Assembly: GCF_001905795.1 (NCBI RefSeq)
Contig: NZ_LIXJ01000002.1
Coordinates: 1 to 64,000, forward strand
Reading direction: 5' to 3'
Source: Streptomyces sp. CB01580
Lineage (GTDB): Bacteria > Actinomycetota > Actinomycetes > Streptomycetales > Streptomycetaceae
DNA: 64,000 nt
Below, in pieces: positions 36,912-45,152 of the stretch. Position 1 is the stretch's first letter. Each line of letters begins with the position of its first letter. Both the position numbers and the translations under genes were made by a program. The notes beneath the pieces are model-generated. The model was given only the letters and a program-made list of their open reading frames with translations, made no database searches and had not been told where the DNA came from.

Positions 36912-38665
36912 CAGTACTTACGCTCCATCGGCTGGTAGCGGGTCTGGACGACCGGCTTGTAGTCGAGCCGGATCGACTCGGTGCCGTCGTCGGCGACCTC
37001 GCGGTACGCCATGGTGTGGCGCATGAAGTTGACGTCGTCGCGGTTCGGGTAGTCCTCGCGGTAGTGACCGCCGCGCGACTCCTTGCGGGCCAGCGCGGAG
37101 ACCGCCATGACCTCGGCCAGGTCGAGCAGGTTGCCCAGCTCGACGGCCTCCAGGAGGTCGGTGTTGAACCGCTTGCCCTTGTCCTGGATGGACACGTCGC
37201 GGTACCGCCTGCGCAGCTCGGCGATCTTGTCGACGGCCGTCTTGATGGTCTGCTCGGTGCGGAACACCATCACGTTGGCGTCCATGCACTCCTGCAGCTC
37301 CTGGCGGAGCGCGGCGACCCGCTCGGAGCCCGTCGAGTTGCGAAGCCGCTCGATCTGCTCCTCGACCAGCTGCGCCGGGTTCTCCGGGAGCGGCACGAAG
37401 TCGCTCTTGGCGGCGTACTCGGCGGCACCGATGCCGGCGCGGCGGCCGAACACGTTGATGTCGAGCAGCGAGTTGGTGCCCAGGCGGTTGGCGCCGTGCA
37501 CGGACACGCACGCGACCTCGCCGGCGGCGTACAGGCCCGGGACGACGGTGGTGTTGTCGGCCAGCACCTCGCCCTCGACGTTGGTCGGGATGCCGCCCAT
37601 GGCGTAGTGCGCGGTCGGCTGGATCGGGATCGGGTCCGTGTAGGGCTCGATGCCGAGGTACGTACGCGCGAACTCGGTGATGTCCGGGAGCTTGGCGTCC
37701 AGCTGCTCCGGCGGCAGGTGCGTGAGGTCGAGATAGACGTGGTCGCCCTCGGGACCGCAGCCGCGGCCCTCACGGATCTCCGTGTAGATGGAGCGGGAGA
37801 CGACGTCACGGGACGCGAGGTCCTTCATGACCGGCGCGTACTTCTCCATGAAGCGCTCGCCGTCCTTGTTGCGGAGGATGCCGCCCTCACCGCGGGCGCC
37901 CTCCGTCAGCAGGATGCCCATGCGCCAGATGCCCGTCGGGTGGAACTGGAAGAACTCCATGTCCTCCAGCGGCAGACCGCGGCGCCACGCGGCGGCCTGG
38001 CCGTCACCGGTCAGGGTGTGCGCGTTCGACGTCACCTTGAAGAACTTGCCGGTGCCGCCGGAGGCGAAGATGATCGACTTCGCCTGGAAGACGTGGATCT
38101 CGCCGGTCGCCAGTTCGTACGCGACGACGCCCGAGGACTTCGTGACGCCGTCGACGTCCTGGAGCAGCAGGTCGAGGACGTAGAACTCGTTGAAGAACTC
38201 CACACCCTCCTTGACGCAGTTCTGGTACAGCGTCTGGAGGATCATGTGGCCGGTGCGGTCCGAGGCGTAGCAGGACCGGCGGACCGGGGCCTCGCCGTGG
38301 TTGCGGCTGTGGCCGCCGAAGCGACGCTGGTCGATGCGGCCCTCGGGCGTGCGGTTGAACGGCAGGCCCATCTTCTCCAGGTCGAGGACCGAGTCGATGG
38401 CCTCCTTCGCCAGGATCTCGGCGGCGTCCTGGTCGACCAGGTAGTCGCCGCCCTTGATCGTGTCGAAGGTGTGCCACTCCCAGTTGTCCTCCTCCACGTT
38501 GGCCAGCGCGGCGGCCATGCCGCCCTGCGCGGCGCCCGTGTGGGAGCGGGTGGGGTAGAGCTTGGTGAGCACGGCGGTACGGCTGCGCTTCGTGGACTCG
38601 ATGGCCGCGCGCATGCCGGCGCCGCCGGCGCCGACGATGACGGTGTCGTACTTGTGGATCTGCAT
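36911..38665 (-). CDS. sdhA: Succinate dehydrogenase flavoprotein subunit
   Basis: This 584-residue subunit oxidises succinate to fumarate with covalently bound FAD. Features: [17 protein letters not shown] (FAD binding), [15 protein letters not shown] with the flavin-linked His, [40 protein letters not shown] with the catalytic Arg, [10 protein letters not shown] and [21 protein letters not shown]. The start is ATG 38665 ([12 protein letters not shown]); the open frame upstream of it belongs to the sdhD tail. Confidence 0.97.
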   Translation of the reverse strand: MQIHKYDTVIVGAGGAGMRAAIESTKRSRTAVLTKLYPTRSHTGAAQGGMAAALANVEEDNWEWHTFDTIKGGDYLVDQDAAEILAKEAIDSVLDLEKMGLPFNRTPEGRIDQRRFGGHSRNHGEAPVRRSCYASDRTGHMILQTLYQNCVKEGVEFFNEFYVLDLLLQDVDGVTKSSGVVAYELATGEIHVFQAKSIIFASGGTGKFFKVTSNAHTLTGDGQAAAWRRGLPLEDMEFFQFHPTGIWRMGILLTEGARGEGGILRNKDGERFMEKYAPVMKDLASRDVVSRSIYTEIREGRGCGPEGDHVYLDLTHLPPEQLDAKLPDITEFARTYLGIEPYTDPIPIQPTAHYAMGGIPTNVEGEVLADNTTVVPGLYAAGEVACVSVHGANRLGTNSLLDINVFGRRAGIGAAEYAAKSDFVPLPENPAQLVEEQIERLRNSTGSERVAALRQELQECMDANVMVFRTEQTIKTAVDKIAELRRRYRDVSIQDKGKRFNTDLLEAVELGNLLDLAEVMAVSALARKESRGGHYREDYPNRDDVNFMRHTMAYREVADDGTESIRLDYKPVVQTRYQPMERKY

Positions 38666-38694
38666 GATTTCCTCTGGTCCCTCTGGCCCGGCGC

Positions 38695-39171
38695 CTAGCG
38701 GATGTTCGGGTCGAAGGTGAAGATCACCAGCGTGCCCAGCAGGACGGTGAACACCGTGGCGGTGTACAGGAGCATCTTCAGCCAGAAGCGGGTGTTGTCC
38801 CGTTCGGCGTAGTCGTTGATGACCGTACGGAGGCCGTTGGCGCCGTGCAGCATGGCCAGCCACAGCATCGCCAGGTCCCAGATCTGCCAGAACGGCGAGG
38901 CCCAGCGGCCCGCCACGAAGGCGAAGCCGATCTTGCTGACGCCGCCGTCCAGCACCAGCTGGATCAGCAGGTGGCCCAGGACCAGGACGACCAGGACGAT
39001 GCCCGACAGGCGCATGAAGAGCCAGGCGTACATCTCGAAGTTGGTGCGCGAACCCTTGGGGGTCTTGCCGGTGCGCTTGCGCGGCGGCTCGATGACCGGG
39101 GCCGGGTTGTCGACGTCGTAGAGGCTGACGCCCTCGACGGAGCCGATCGCGGCGGAGGACTCGGTGGACAT
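38695..39171 (-). CDS. sdhD: Succinate dehydrogenase membrane anchor subunit
   Basis: This 158-residue anchor has a ~45-residue hydrophilic N-terminus and three membrane helices ([44 protein letters not shown] and [18 protein letters not shown]). GH and LHGANGL supply the likely haem/quinone-site His. It begins at ATG 39171, 5 nt after sdhC, and ends 29 nt before sdhA. Confidence 0.94.
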   Translation of the reverse strand: MSTESSAAIGSVEGVSLYDVDNPAPVIEPPRKRTGKTPKGSRTNFEMYAWLFMRLSGIVLVVLVLGHLLIQLVLDGGVSKIGFAFVAGRWASPFWQIWDLAMLWLAMLHGANGLRTVINDYAERDNTRFWLKMLLYTATVFTVLLGTLVIFTFDPNIR

Positions 39172-39176
39172 GGGCC

Positions 39177-39557
39177 TCAGCTCCCGAAGACTTCGCGTAC
39201 GGCGTGACCGAGGACCGGGTACAGGGCCCCGACCATCAGCACGATCCAGATGCCCACGACGGACCAGAGCATCTGCTTCTGGTAGCGCGGGCCCTTGGCC
39301 CAGAAGTCCACGGCGACGATGCGCAGACCGTTGAGCGCGTGGAAGAGAATGGCGGCCACCAGGCCGTATTCGAGCAGCGCGACGATCGGCGTCTTGTACG
39401 TGGCCACGACGTCGTCGTACGCCTCGGGGGAGACACGGACGAGAGCGGTGTCCAGGACGTGTACGAACAGGAAGAAGAAGATGAGGACACCGGTGACTCG
39501 ATGAGCCACCCAGGACCACATGCCTTCCCGGCCGCGGTACAGCGTTCCAGCCGGCAC
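39177..39557 (-). CDS. sdhC: Succinate dehydrogenase cytochrome b556 subunit
   Basis: This 126-residue subunit starts at GTG 39557 ([23 protein letters not shown]) with GGAGGG upstream. It has three helices: [49 protein letters not shown] and [25 protein letters not shown] and [10 protein letters not shown] are the classic haem-binding motifs. It is first in the operon; the 208-bp upstream gap with AT-rich GATCAAAGTGGCAATCAAACAG on the other strand likely holds the promoter. Confidence 0.95.
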   Translation of the reverse strand: MPAGTLYRGREGMWSWVAHRVTGVLIFFFLFVHVLDTALVRVSPEAYDDVVATYKTPIVALLEYGLVAAILFHALNGLRIVAVDFWAKGPRYQKQMLWSVVGIWIVLMVGALYPVLGHAVREVFGS

Positions 39558-39765
39558 GGAAAAACCCTCCGGGAGCGGGGATCGGGGCCGGCCGGCTTGA
39601 CTGTCGGTCTGGCCCGGCCGGGTACGGTCCACCGGCCCCGGCCATCGTAGCGACGGTTTGTCGGTTCGTTCGCGCCGGGGCCTGTGGTGTGATCAAAGTG
39701 GCAATCAAACAGCCACGGACGGGCTAGAACGGGACGTGTCGACACGGCCGGATCGCCCCGTTCCG

Positions 39766-40359
39766 TTATGAATCCGATATCAGACCGATGATGCGACCCC
39801 GGGCGAGTCGCCTCATCTCATCGGCCGTGGTCACCCGTTCCTGGTCGGGTTCGTGGCCCAGCCGGGCCCGGATCCCGGCGAGCACCTGGTCCGGATGCTC
39901 GGCGGGGTCGTACGCGTCCAGGCAGATCACGAAGACGTGCCCGAAGCGGCTCTCGTACGCTGCGTGGGCGGCCCGCAGTGCCAGATGGGCGGAGTGCGGG
40001 GCGGTCTCGCGCAGCCCCGGCGCGGGCTCGGCGGCGAGCGCCTCGGCGAGGTCCGCGGGGGGCATGTCGTACCCCGCCTCCTCGGCTGCGGCCAGCAGCG
40101 CGCCCGGATCGGGGTACGGGCGGTGGGCGGCCAGCCGTCGCGCCCAGCGACGGCTGCCGCAGCAGGCGAGGAGGGCGGCTTCGGTGTCGGCGGGCGGCAG
40201 GGCGTTGAAGCGGGCGAGACCGGGGAAGCGGTGGGGGTCGGGCGCGGACGCGGGGGCGGGTGCCGCCTGGCCGGGGTGCTGAACGGGCAGGGCCGTGCGG
40301 ATGGCCGGCTGCCGCGGTCTCTCCGGGAGGCCGGCGTGGGACTCGCTGGACCTGGACAG
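39766..40359 (-). CDS. OHCU decarboxylase-like protein (probable non-AUG start)
   Basis: The frame encodes HRFPGLARFNALPPADTEAA, CCGSRRWARRLAAHRPYPDPGALLAAAEEAGYD, ESRFGHVFVICLDAYDP and TADEMRRLARGRI. This matches 2-oxo-4-hydroxy-4-carboxy-5-ureidoimidazoline decarboxylases, which act after urate oxidase on the way to allantoin. No ATG, GTG or TTG occurs in frame before the Met deep inside the domain. The best start is CTG at 40359 with AGGAG eight bases upstream, giving ~197 residues. Other urate genes are not adjacent, so the assignment to purine breakdown is by family only. Confidence 0.72.
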   Translation of the reverse strand: MSRSSESHAGLPERPRQPAIRTALPVQHPGQAAPAPASAPDPHRFPGLARFNALPPADTEAALLACCGSRRWARRLAAHRPYPDPGALLAAAEEAGYDMPPADLAEALAAEPAPGLRETAPHSAHLALRAAHAAYESRFGHVFVICLDAYDPAEHPDQVLAGIRARLGHEPDQERVTTADEMRRLARGRIIGLISDS

Positions 40360-40749
40360 CGTGGTGCTCCTCGGATCAACGGGTTCTGCGCACCTGGAGT
40401 CGATGGGACGGGTGAGACCAGGCGGAGACAGGGTGAAGGGAGAGACGAATGGGCCTCAAAGCTAGCGAGGCCGGGCAACAGTCGTATGACGGATACGCGA
40501 ACGTCACCCGGACGGGAGAGTTTCGGATCGCCTGAGGGACCGTTGGGATGTATCCAAACGTTTCGGCGGTCGTGTTCCAAGGAGCTCGTCGGCGTTTCGC
40601 CGTCACGGCGTGTCGTCGGACCCGGCGTTCGTTCGCCCCGGCGACCCGGCCGTCCAGGTGTCTCCCTCCGTGCCATGGAGGGGCGCAGCCCACCGTTCGC
40701 TCCCGACCGCTTCCCCCCTTTCCTTTCTCATACCGGAGGTTTCTGACCG
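40360..40749. other. 390-bp divergent intergenic region
   Basis: It separates the OHCU-like gene from the hexosaminidase. It holds AT-richer stretches (GGATGTATCCAAACGTTTCGG at ~40548) that could carry promoters, and a GGAGGTTTC ribosome site just before 40750. No gene is recognised. Confidence 0.4.
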
Positions 40750-42351
40750 ATGTCGCCCTCACGCGGCGCCCTCGTGACCGGGGCGGTCCTCACCGCGGCG
40801 GCTGCCGTGACGGTCGCCGTCGTCGTCTGGCCGGAAGGCCCTGGCGGCGGACCGGGGGAGACGGGGGCCCGTACCCCCATCGGCTCCCCGGCCACCCCCT
40901 CGCCGAACCGGACCTATCCGCTCTCCACCGCCCCCCGCACCATTCCGGCCGTGCGCGAGCACATCGCGGCGCGCGGCCCCGGCTGGCGGCCCGGACCGGA
41001 CGCCGGGGTCGTCCTCGCGGGCGGCAGCGGCGCGCTCGCGGACGAGGGCCGGTTGCTCGCACAGGAGCTGAGCATCCACTACCGGGGTGACGTGCCCGCC
41101 CGGCCGGGCGACGTGGAGCTGGCCCTCACCCCGGGCAAGGGCACCCCGGAGTCGTACACCCTCAGGGCCCGCGACGGACGGGTCACGATCAGCGGACCCG
41201 ACCAGGCCGGTGTCTTCTACGGGACCCGCACCCTGAAGCAGTCGGTGCGCGCCGACGGCGTGATGCCCGAGGGCGAGGTGCGCGACCGTCCCGACCGGCC
41301 GCAGCGCGGATTCAACCTCGACATCGCGCGCAAGTACTACTCCGTCTCCTGGATCGAGGACCGGCTGCGCGAGATGGCCGACCTCAAGCTCAACCAGTTC
41401 GGCCTGCACTTCTCCGACGACCAGGCGTTCCGCATCGAGTCCGAGACCCATCCCGAGGTGGTGTCGCCGCAGCACCTGACCAAGGCCGAGGTGCGCCGGA
41501 TCCTCGCCCTCGCGAACCGGCTGCACATCCAGGTCGTTCCCGAGATCGACTCGCCCGGTCACCTGGGCGCGGTCCTGAAGGCCCACCCCGGCCTCCAGCT
41601 GCGCAACGTGTCGGGGGCGCCCTCGCCCGGTTCGCTCGACATCTCCGACCCGGGGGCGGCGAAGCTCGTCGACGAGCTCCTCGGCGAGTTCACCGAACTG
41701 TTCACCGGCCGGTACTGGCATCTCGGCGCCGACGAGTACCTCGCGCTGATGGCGCGGAACCCGGCGGCCTCCTACCCGCAGTTGCAGCGCGCCGCACAGC
41801 AGAAGTACGGGCCGCAGGCCGGCATCAAGGACCTCGCCACCGGCTGGCTCAACGACCGCGCGGCGGTGGTGCGTCCGCACGGCAAGCAGCCCAAGGCGTG
41901 GAACGACGGCTTCTTCCGGGGCGGTGTCGTCCACGCCGACAAGGACATCGAGGTCGAGTACTGGACGGGCAGGGAGTACGGCGCCCGGCCGCCGGAGGAG
42001 TACCTGGGCGAGGGGCGGAAGGTGGTGAACCTCAACGACGAGTTCCTCTATTACGTGCTCGGCCAGCCCAACAACTTCGTCTATCCCACGGGCAAGCGGA
42101 TCTACGAGCAGTGGACCCCGCTCGTGCTGCGCGGTACCAAGCCGGTCGCGTCGCGTTGGTCCGGGCAGATCCTCGGCGGGCGGTTCGCCGTCTGGGGCGA
42201 CCTCCCGCAGGCCCAGACCGCGGAGCAGGTGGCGGCAGGGGTCAGGATGCCGCTGCGGGCGACCGCCCAGAAGCTCTGGCACCCGGGCAGGCCGACGCTG
42301 AGCTGGGACCAGTTCCAGGCGCTGGCGAAGCGGATCGACACGGCGCGCTGA
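40750..42351 (+). CDS. GH20 beta-N-acetylhexosaminidase, secreted or anchored
   Basis: This 533-residue glycoside hydrolase removes terminal GlcNAc/GalNAc, for example from chitooligosaccharides. An N-terminal membrane or signal segment (ALVTGAVLTAAAAVTVAVVVW) is followed by a GH20b-type domain (~65-175), then the barrel. The barrel contains RGFNLDIARKYYSVSWIEDRLREMADLKLNQFGLHFSDDQ, VVPEIDSPGHLGA, and the catalytic pair Asp328-Glu329 in YWHLGADEYLA. Substrate-assisted catalysis would use these residues. It sits immediately before the left edge of the copper island and lacks a terminator-like hairpin of its own, apart from half of one at 42428. Confidence 0.94.
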   Translation: MSPSRGALVTGAVLTAAAAVTVAVVVWPEGPGGGPGETGARTPIGSPATPSPNRTYPLSTAPRTIPAVREHIAARGPGWRPGPDAGVVLAGGSGALADEGRLLAQELSIHYRGDVPARPGDVELALTPGKGTPESYTLRARDGRVTISGPDQAGVFYGTRTLKQSVRADGVMPEGEVRDRPDRPQRGFNLDIARKYYSVSWIEDRLREMADLKLNQFGLHFSDDQAFRIESETHPEVVSPQHLTKAEVRRILALANRLHIQVVPEIDSPGHLGAVLKAHPGLQLRNVSGAPSPGSLDISDPGAAKLVDELLGEFTELFTGRYWHLGADEYLALMARNPAASYPQLQRAAQQKYGPQAGIKDLATGWLNDRAAVVRPHGKQPKAWNDGFFRGGVVHADKDIEVEYWTGREYGARPPEEYLGEGRKVVNLNDEFLYYVLGQPNNFVYPTGKRIYEQWTPLVLRGTKPVASRWSGQILGGRFAVWGDLPQAQTAEQVAAGVRMPLRATAQKLWHPGRPTLSWDQFQALAKRIDTAR

Positions 42352-42427
42352 CCGGGTCGGACTCGGCAGGAGGAACGGCGGGGCGGGCCCGACAGGAGGA
42401 GCGGCGGCCGACGGGGCGGAGAACGAG

Positions 42428-42449
42428 GACGACCGGGGCCGCCACCCCC
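42428..42449. repeat. 22-bp direct repeat, left copy
   Basis: The sequence begins GACGACCGGGGCCGCC and ends ACCCCC. It is identical to 62946-62967. Here it forms only half of a hairpin; at the right-hand copy the full hairpin is present. The two copies bracket 20.5 kb. Confidence 0.75.
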
Positions 42450-42564
42450 GGCATGACTGATTCTCAGATGGCTCCTGACCTGGGCTTTTGTGGAAATGGT
42501 CCAGGATCCTGGTTTCTGCCTGGACTGGCGTTCCTCGTGGTGCTTCTGCCTGTTCCTGAGCACT

Positions 42565-42580
42565 GTTGGTCACGCGTTGG
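42565..42580. repeat. 16-bp direct repeat, left copy
   Basis: GTTGGTCACGCGTTGG is identical to 62875-62890 and in the same orientation. It lies 78 bp from the stop of the SigC-like gene, just outside the island genes. Confidence 0.7.
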
Positions 42581-42657
42581 CCACGTGGTGACGCATCGCC
42601 GCTCGGAGCGCAGTCGGCGCCCCGAGCGGTCGCAGGTGCGACTGGGTTTTCCTCCGA

Positions 42658-43245
42658 TCAGCAGGCCAGAGCCGGCTGCGCCCTGTCGTCGAGCATGGCG
42701 CAGAGCGTCGTACGGGCTCGTGAGACCCGGGATCTGATGGTGCCGACGGGGCACGAGCTGGTGCGGGCCGCGTCGTCGTACGGCATGTCCAGTACCTGGG
42801 TCAGCAAGAACGCCTCCCGGCGGTCGTCGGGTAGTGATTCCACCAGGGCCATGAGGGCGATCCCCTCCTCGAAGCCGGGTAGGTCCCACGGCTGGGCGCA
42901 CTCCGCGGCGTACTGCCAGTCGGGGATGTTGGCGAGCCGAGGCCGGGAGGCGGCGCGCCGGAGGCTGTCGACGACGGTTCGGCGGGCGATGGTCAGCAGC
43001 CAGGCACGAGCGGAACCGCGGCCCTGGAAGAGGTGGATCGTGCTGACGGCACGCAGGAAGGTCTCCTGCATCAGGTCGTCGGCCCCTTGGGAATCGTCGG
43101 CGAGGGCGGCCACGTACCGCCGTACGTCGTTGTGGAGCGCGCGGAAGACGCGTTCGAAGGCGTCGGCGTCGCCGGCTGCGGCATCGACGGCCCATGCGGT
43201 GACGTCGTCTTCCGTCGCCGCAGGGTGTCTTAGGGCAGGAAACAT
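42658..43245 (-). CDS. ECF sigma factor, SigC-like
   Basis: This is a 195-residue ECF sigma factor. Region 2 reads AFERVFRALHNDVRRYVAALADDSQGADDLMQETFLRAVSTI and continues to GSARAWLLTIARRTVVDSLRRAASRPR. Region 4 reads LPDDRREAFLLTQVLDMPYDDAARTSSCPVGTIRSRVSRART. The phrases ADDL-QETFLRA, SAR-WLL-IAR and CPVGTIRSRV-RAR closely match M. tuberculosis SigC as I remember it, more than other ECF groups. Like SigC it has no adjacent anti-sigma gene. The start chosen is ATG 43245 (MFPALRHPAATEDDV). It follows the His-rich membrane gene by 140 nt and is probably cotranscribed from the motif promoter at 44282. Predicted target sites are listed separately. Confidence 0.9.
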   Translation of the reverse strand: MFPALRHPAATEDDVTAWAVDAAAGDADAFERVFRALHNDVRRYVAALADDSQGADDLMQETFLRAVSTIHLFQGRGSARAWLLTIARRTVVDSLRRAASRPRLANIPDWQYAAECAQPWDLPGFEEGIALMALVESLPDDRREAFLLTQVLDMPYDDAARTSSCPVGTIRSRVSRARTTLCAMLDDRAQPALAC

Positions 43246-43385
43246 GGAGAATGCGGTCCTTCCGGAAATCCTGGACAGGGCATTGCCGACCGGCATGCGC
43301 GGTCCAGGGAGAGGGAGATTTCGCCCGCGTCGCGATGCGCGGGCATACGTCGGCGGCGGATGCCGCGGCCGACGTGATCCAGCTG

Positions 43386-44162
43386 TCAGCGGACAGCGGT
43401 CTCCCCCGGAGGTCCCCGGGTGACGAGCGTGTGAACGAGCAGCCGCGGGCGCGGACGCCCGCCGGAACGGTCGACGCCGGGCGCGGGGGGCGCGGACGGG
43501 AGCGGGCGGATCGCATCGAGAAGTGACAGGGGGAGGCGGAAGCGGTCCACCAGCGCCCGCAGAATCTGGAAGGCCGCACGCTCGCCGCGAGCCAGCCACA
43601 GGCCGCACAGCACGGCCGCTGCCGCGTGCGCGGCCAGCATTCCCCAGGAGGCCGTGCCGGTCATCGCCCCCATGTCGTGCACGGGCTGGGCCGCGTGGGC
43701 GCCGTGGGCGGCATGTCCGAGCGCCGATATCGCGGAGGAACCGCCTTCGAGGCTGGGCAGTCGCATGCTGTCGGTGAGACCGGCCTGCTCGGCGACGTCA
43801 TAGGCTCGCGCTGCCGCGCCGGTGTCGCCGTGCGGGCCGCAGAGCAGGGCGTCCGCCCATCTCAGCGCGAGCGTGGACTCGCCACCTGCCGACGGGGGCG
43901 CCTGCTGCGCGGTCTGGACCAGCGTGAAAGCGCCATGGAGCGCTGCCTGCATCGCGACGGTGAGAGCCACGACCGCGGCCTGGCCCCGCTCCCTGCCGGC
44001 GACGAGCCACGCCAGTGCGCCGACTCCTCCCACGCACAGGGCCAGGGACCACCAGGGGAGCGGATCACCCGACATGAGTACGTGGCCGCAGGCGGCAAGC
44101 GCCACGCACACGACCGCGAACAGCGCGGACCGTGTGGCGCGAAACCACCACCCCACCGACAT
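43386..44162 (-). CDS. His-rich polytopic membrane protein of the copper island
   Basis: This is a ~258-residue protein with about four membrane segments: ALFAVVCVALAACGHVLM, WSLALCVGGVGALAWLVAG, AAVVALTVAMQAALHGAFTLVQ and SWGMLAAHAAAAVLCGLWLARG. The loop before the last helix is rich in His and Met (SALGHAAHGAHAAQPVHDMG, then AMTG), with further His in the helices, so copper binding is plausible. The C-terminus is Pro/Arg-rich. I do not recognise the family. ATG 44162 is used; 44180 is an alternative. Cotranscription with the sigma gene and the lack of an anti-sigma gene make it a candidate regulator of sigma activity. Confidence 0.72.
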   Translation of the reverse strand: MSVGWWFRATRSALFAVVCVALAACGHVLMSGDPLPWWSLALCVGGVGALAWLVAGRERGQAAVVALTVAMQAALHGAFTLVQTAQQAPPSAGGESTLALRWADALLCGPHGDTGAAARAYDVAEQAGLTDSMRLPSLEGGSSAISALGHAAHGAHAAQPVHDMGAMTGTASWGMLAAHAAAAVLCGLWLARGERAAFQILRALVDRFRLPLSLLDAIRPLPSAPPAPGVDRSGGRPRPRLLVHTLVTRGPPGETAVR

Positions 44163-44470
44163 GCCAACCGATCCTGGCATTCCCTGCGCGACACCTCCAG
44201 ACCGGGTCCCGCGCGGCGGGTTCCAGGCTTCGTTCCCACCGCTTCCGCGCCCCTGCTGCCCGCTCACCCGGCACATGAGGTGTCGTACGGCAGCGTCTTC
44301 CGGTTCCCGGCTCCCCGCGGGTTTCGGAAGCATCGGGTGCGCGCGGGCGGCCTGCTGTGCTTCCACGCCGGAGGGCAGGAGAGCTTGGGCCCGGATGCCG
44401 CGGGAATCACCCCGGTATTCGGGCCTCGGGCTCCCGCCCGGGGTCCGGCGAGCGTGAACGAGAGAGCGCG
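44163..44470. other. Divergent intergenic region in the copper island
   Basis: About 308 bp between the minus-strand membrane gene and the plus-strand small Cys gene. It contains the minus-strand GGGAAC-N17-CGAC promoter. Plus-strand frames here (for example CASTPEGRRAWARMPRESP) lack a family and are not called. Confidence 0.45.
44282..44308 (-). promoter_or_regulatory. Island promoter motif, copy 1 (minus strand)
   Basis: On the minus strand GGGAAC (44308-44303) is followed, 17 nt after its last base, by CGAC (44285-44282), then ACCTCATG. Spacing is identical to the three plus-strand copies. Transcription would begin near 44272, about 110 nt before the His-rich membrane gene, and could continue into the sigma gene. 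Confidence 0.65.
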
Positions 44471-44824
44471 ATGACCGGATCCCCCGAACCCCTGGCCACT
44501 TTCTGCGGGAACGGCGACTGCGGGTGCCCACAGATGTTCGTCGACGAGAGCGCTCCGGCCGAGCGCCGGGTCGTGATCACCGACGACTTCGGGCAGCGAG
44601 TGCAGATGAGCGCGGACCAGTTCGGGTCCCTGATCGAAGAGGCCAAGGCCGGCCGCCTCGACGCAGCCGTCAGCTGCACCTCGCGTCGGGATCCCTCCAC
44701 ATACGGGCGGCCGAGGGAATGCGTTCATCGGGCGCCGGTGCCGGACGGCTTCGGCCGCCCGGCACGACAGTGGTCGCGCGGCGTCTCCGCGCAGCTCCCG
44801 GGGTCACCCGAACGGAGGCTGTGA
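44471..44824 (+). CDS. Small Cys-containing protein, function unknown
   Basis: ATG 44471 starts TGSPEPLATFCGNGDCGCPQMFVDESAP, then VVITDDFGQRVQMSADQFGSLIEEAKAGRLDA. The C-x4-C-x-C cluster and the conserved-looking helix that follows resemble a short (~65-residue) Streptomyces family I know only as hypothetical. Here the frame runs on for ~50 more residues (SCTSRRDPSTYGRPRECVH and onward) that look non-homologous, so the tail may be read-through after a mutation near 44670. The Cys cluster in a copper locus suggests metal handling, but this is not shown. Total length is 117 residues. Confidence 0.6.
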   Translation: MTGSPEPLATFCGNGDCGCPQMFVDESAPAERRVVITDDFGQRVQMSADQFGSLIEEAKAGRLDAAVSCTSRRDPSTYGRPRECVHRAPVPDGFGRPARQWSRGVSAQLPGSPERRL

Positions 44825-44843
44825 CGCTATTCACCCCGCGCCG

Positions 44844-44870
44844 GGGAACTCCGGTCGGGGCGTCTTCGAC
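44844..44870 (+). promoter_or_regulatory. Island promoter motif, copy 2 (copper-export operon)
   Basis: GGGAACTC (44844-44851) then CGAC (44867-44870), 17 nt after GGAAC, continuing TTCTGGACTG. Predicted start is near 44880, about 50 nt before the GTG of the 73-residue protein that heads the P-type ATPase operon. Confidence 0.75.
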
Positions 44871-44930
44871 TTCTGGACTGCCACGAGCCGTTCTCTCACG
44901 GCTCGCTTCGAGAATGTCGAGGAGCACTCT

Positions 44931-45152
44931 GTGGAGCAGACGGCAGACCCCGTGCCCGAAGCGAAGACCGTTCGCTTCCCACCGCCCGCGTTGTGGGGAT
45001 TTCTCTTCCTCCTGGGGGTGCTGTTCGCCGGCGCCTACGCCGTGGGGGCCGCTGTGGGCCCGGTCGCGCCCGGCATGCACGGCCCCGGGATCACCGGCGA
45101 CTCGCCCGCCGGCGACGGGGACATGCCCATGGACCACGGGGGTGGGCACTGA
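44931..45152 (+). CDS. Small membrane protein with Met/His-rich tail
   Basis: This 73-residue protein starts at GTG 44931 behind GAGGAG. It has one membrane helix (ALWGFLFLLGVLFAGAYAVGAAVGPV) and a C-terminal tail MHGPGITGDSPAGDGDMPMD, then HGGGH, a typical low-affinity copper-binding sequence exposed outside. Its stop overlaps the ATPase start as TGATG, so both are made together. It could pass copper to or from the ATPase. Confidence 0.85.
   Translation: MEQTADPVPEAKTVRFPPPALWGFLFLLGVLFAGAYAVGAAVGPVAPGMHGPGITGDSPAGDGDMPMDHGGGH

Larger units (their letters stand above)
42352..42657. other. Left edge of the copper island; no gene
   Basis: About 300 bp that change from GC-rich sequence behind the hexosaminidase to an AT-richer stretch (42455-42565, GGGCTTTTGTGGAAATGG) unlike the rest of the window. 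It contains the left copies of the 22-bp and 16-bp direct repeats. No coding sequence is credible. Confidence 0.5.

Noticed and set aside
43822..44457. Plus-strand ORF overlapping the His-rich membrane gene
   Set aside because: It is mostly antisense to a protein with membrane helices and a motif promoter, and it has no domain or start signal.
44844..44870. Housekeeping sigma-70-like promoter for the copper ATPase operon
   Set aside because: There is no TTGACA/TATAAT-like pair at proper spacing; the ECF-type motif with fixed 17-nt spacing fits better.
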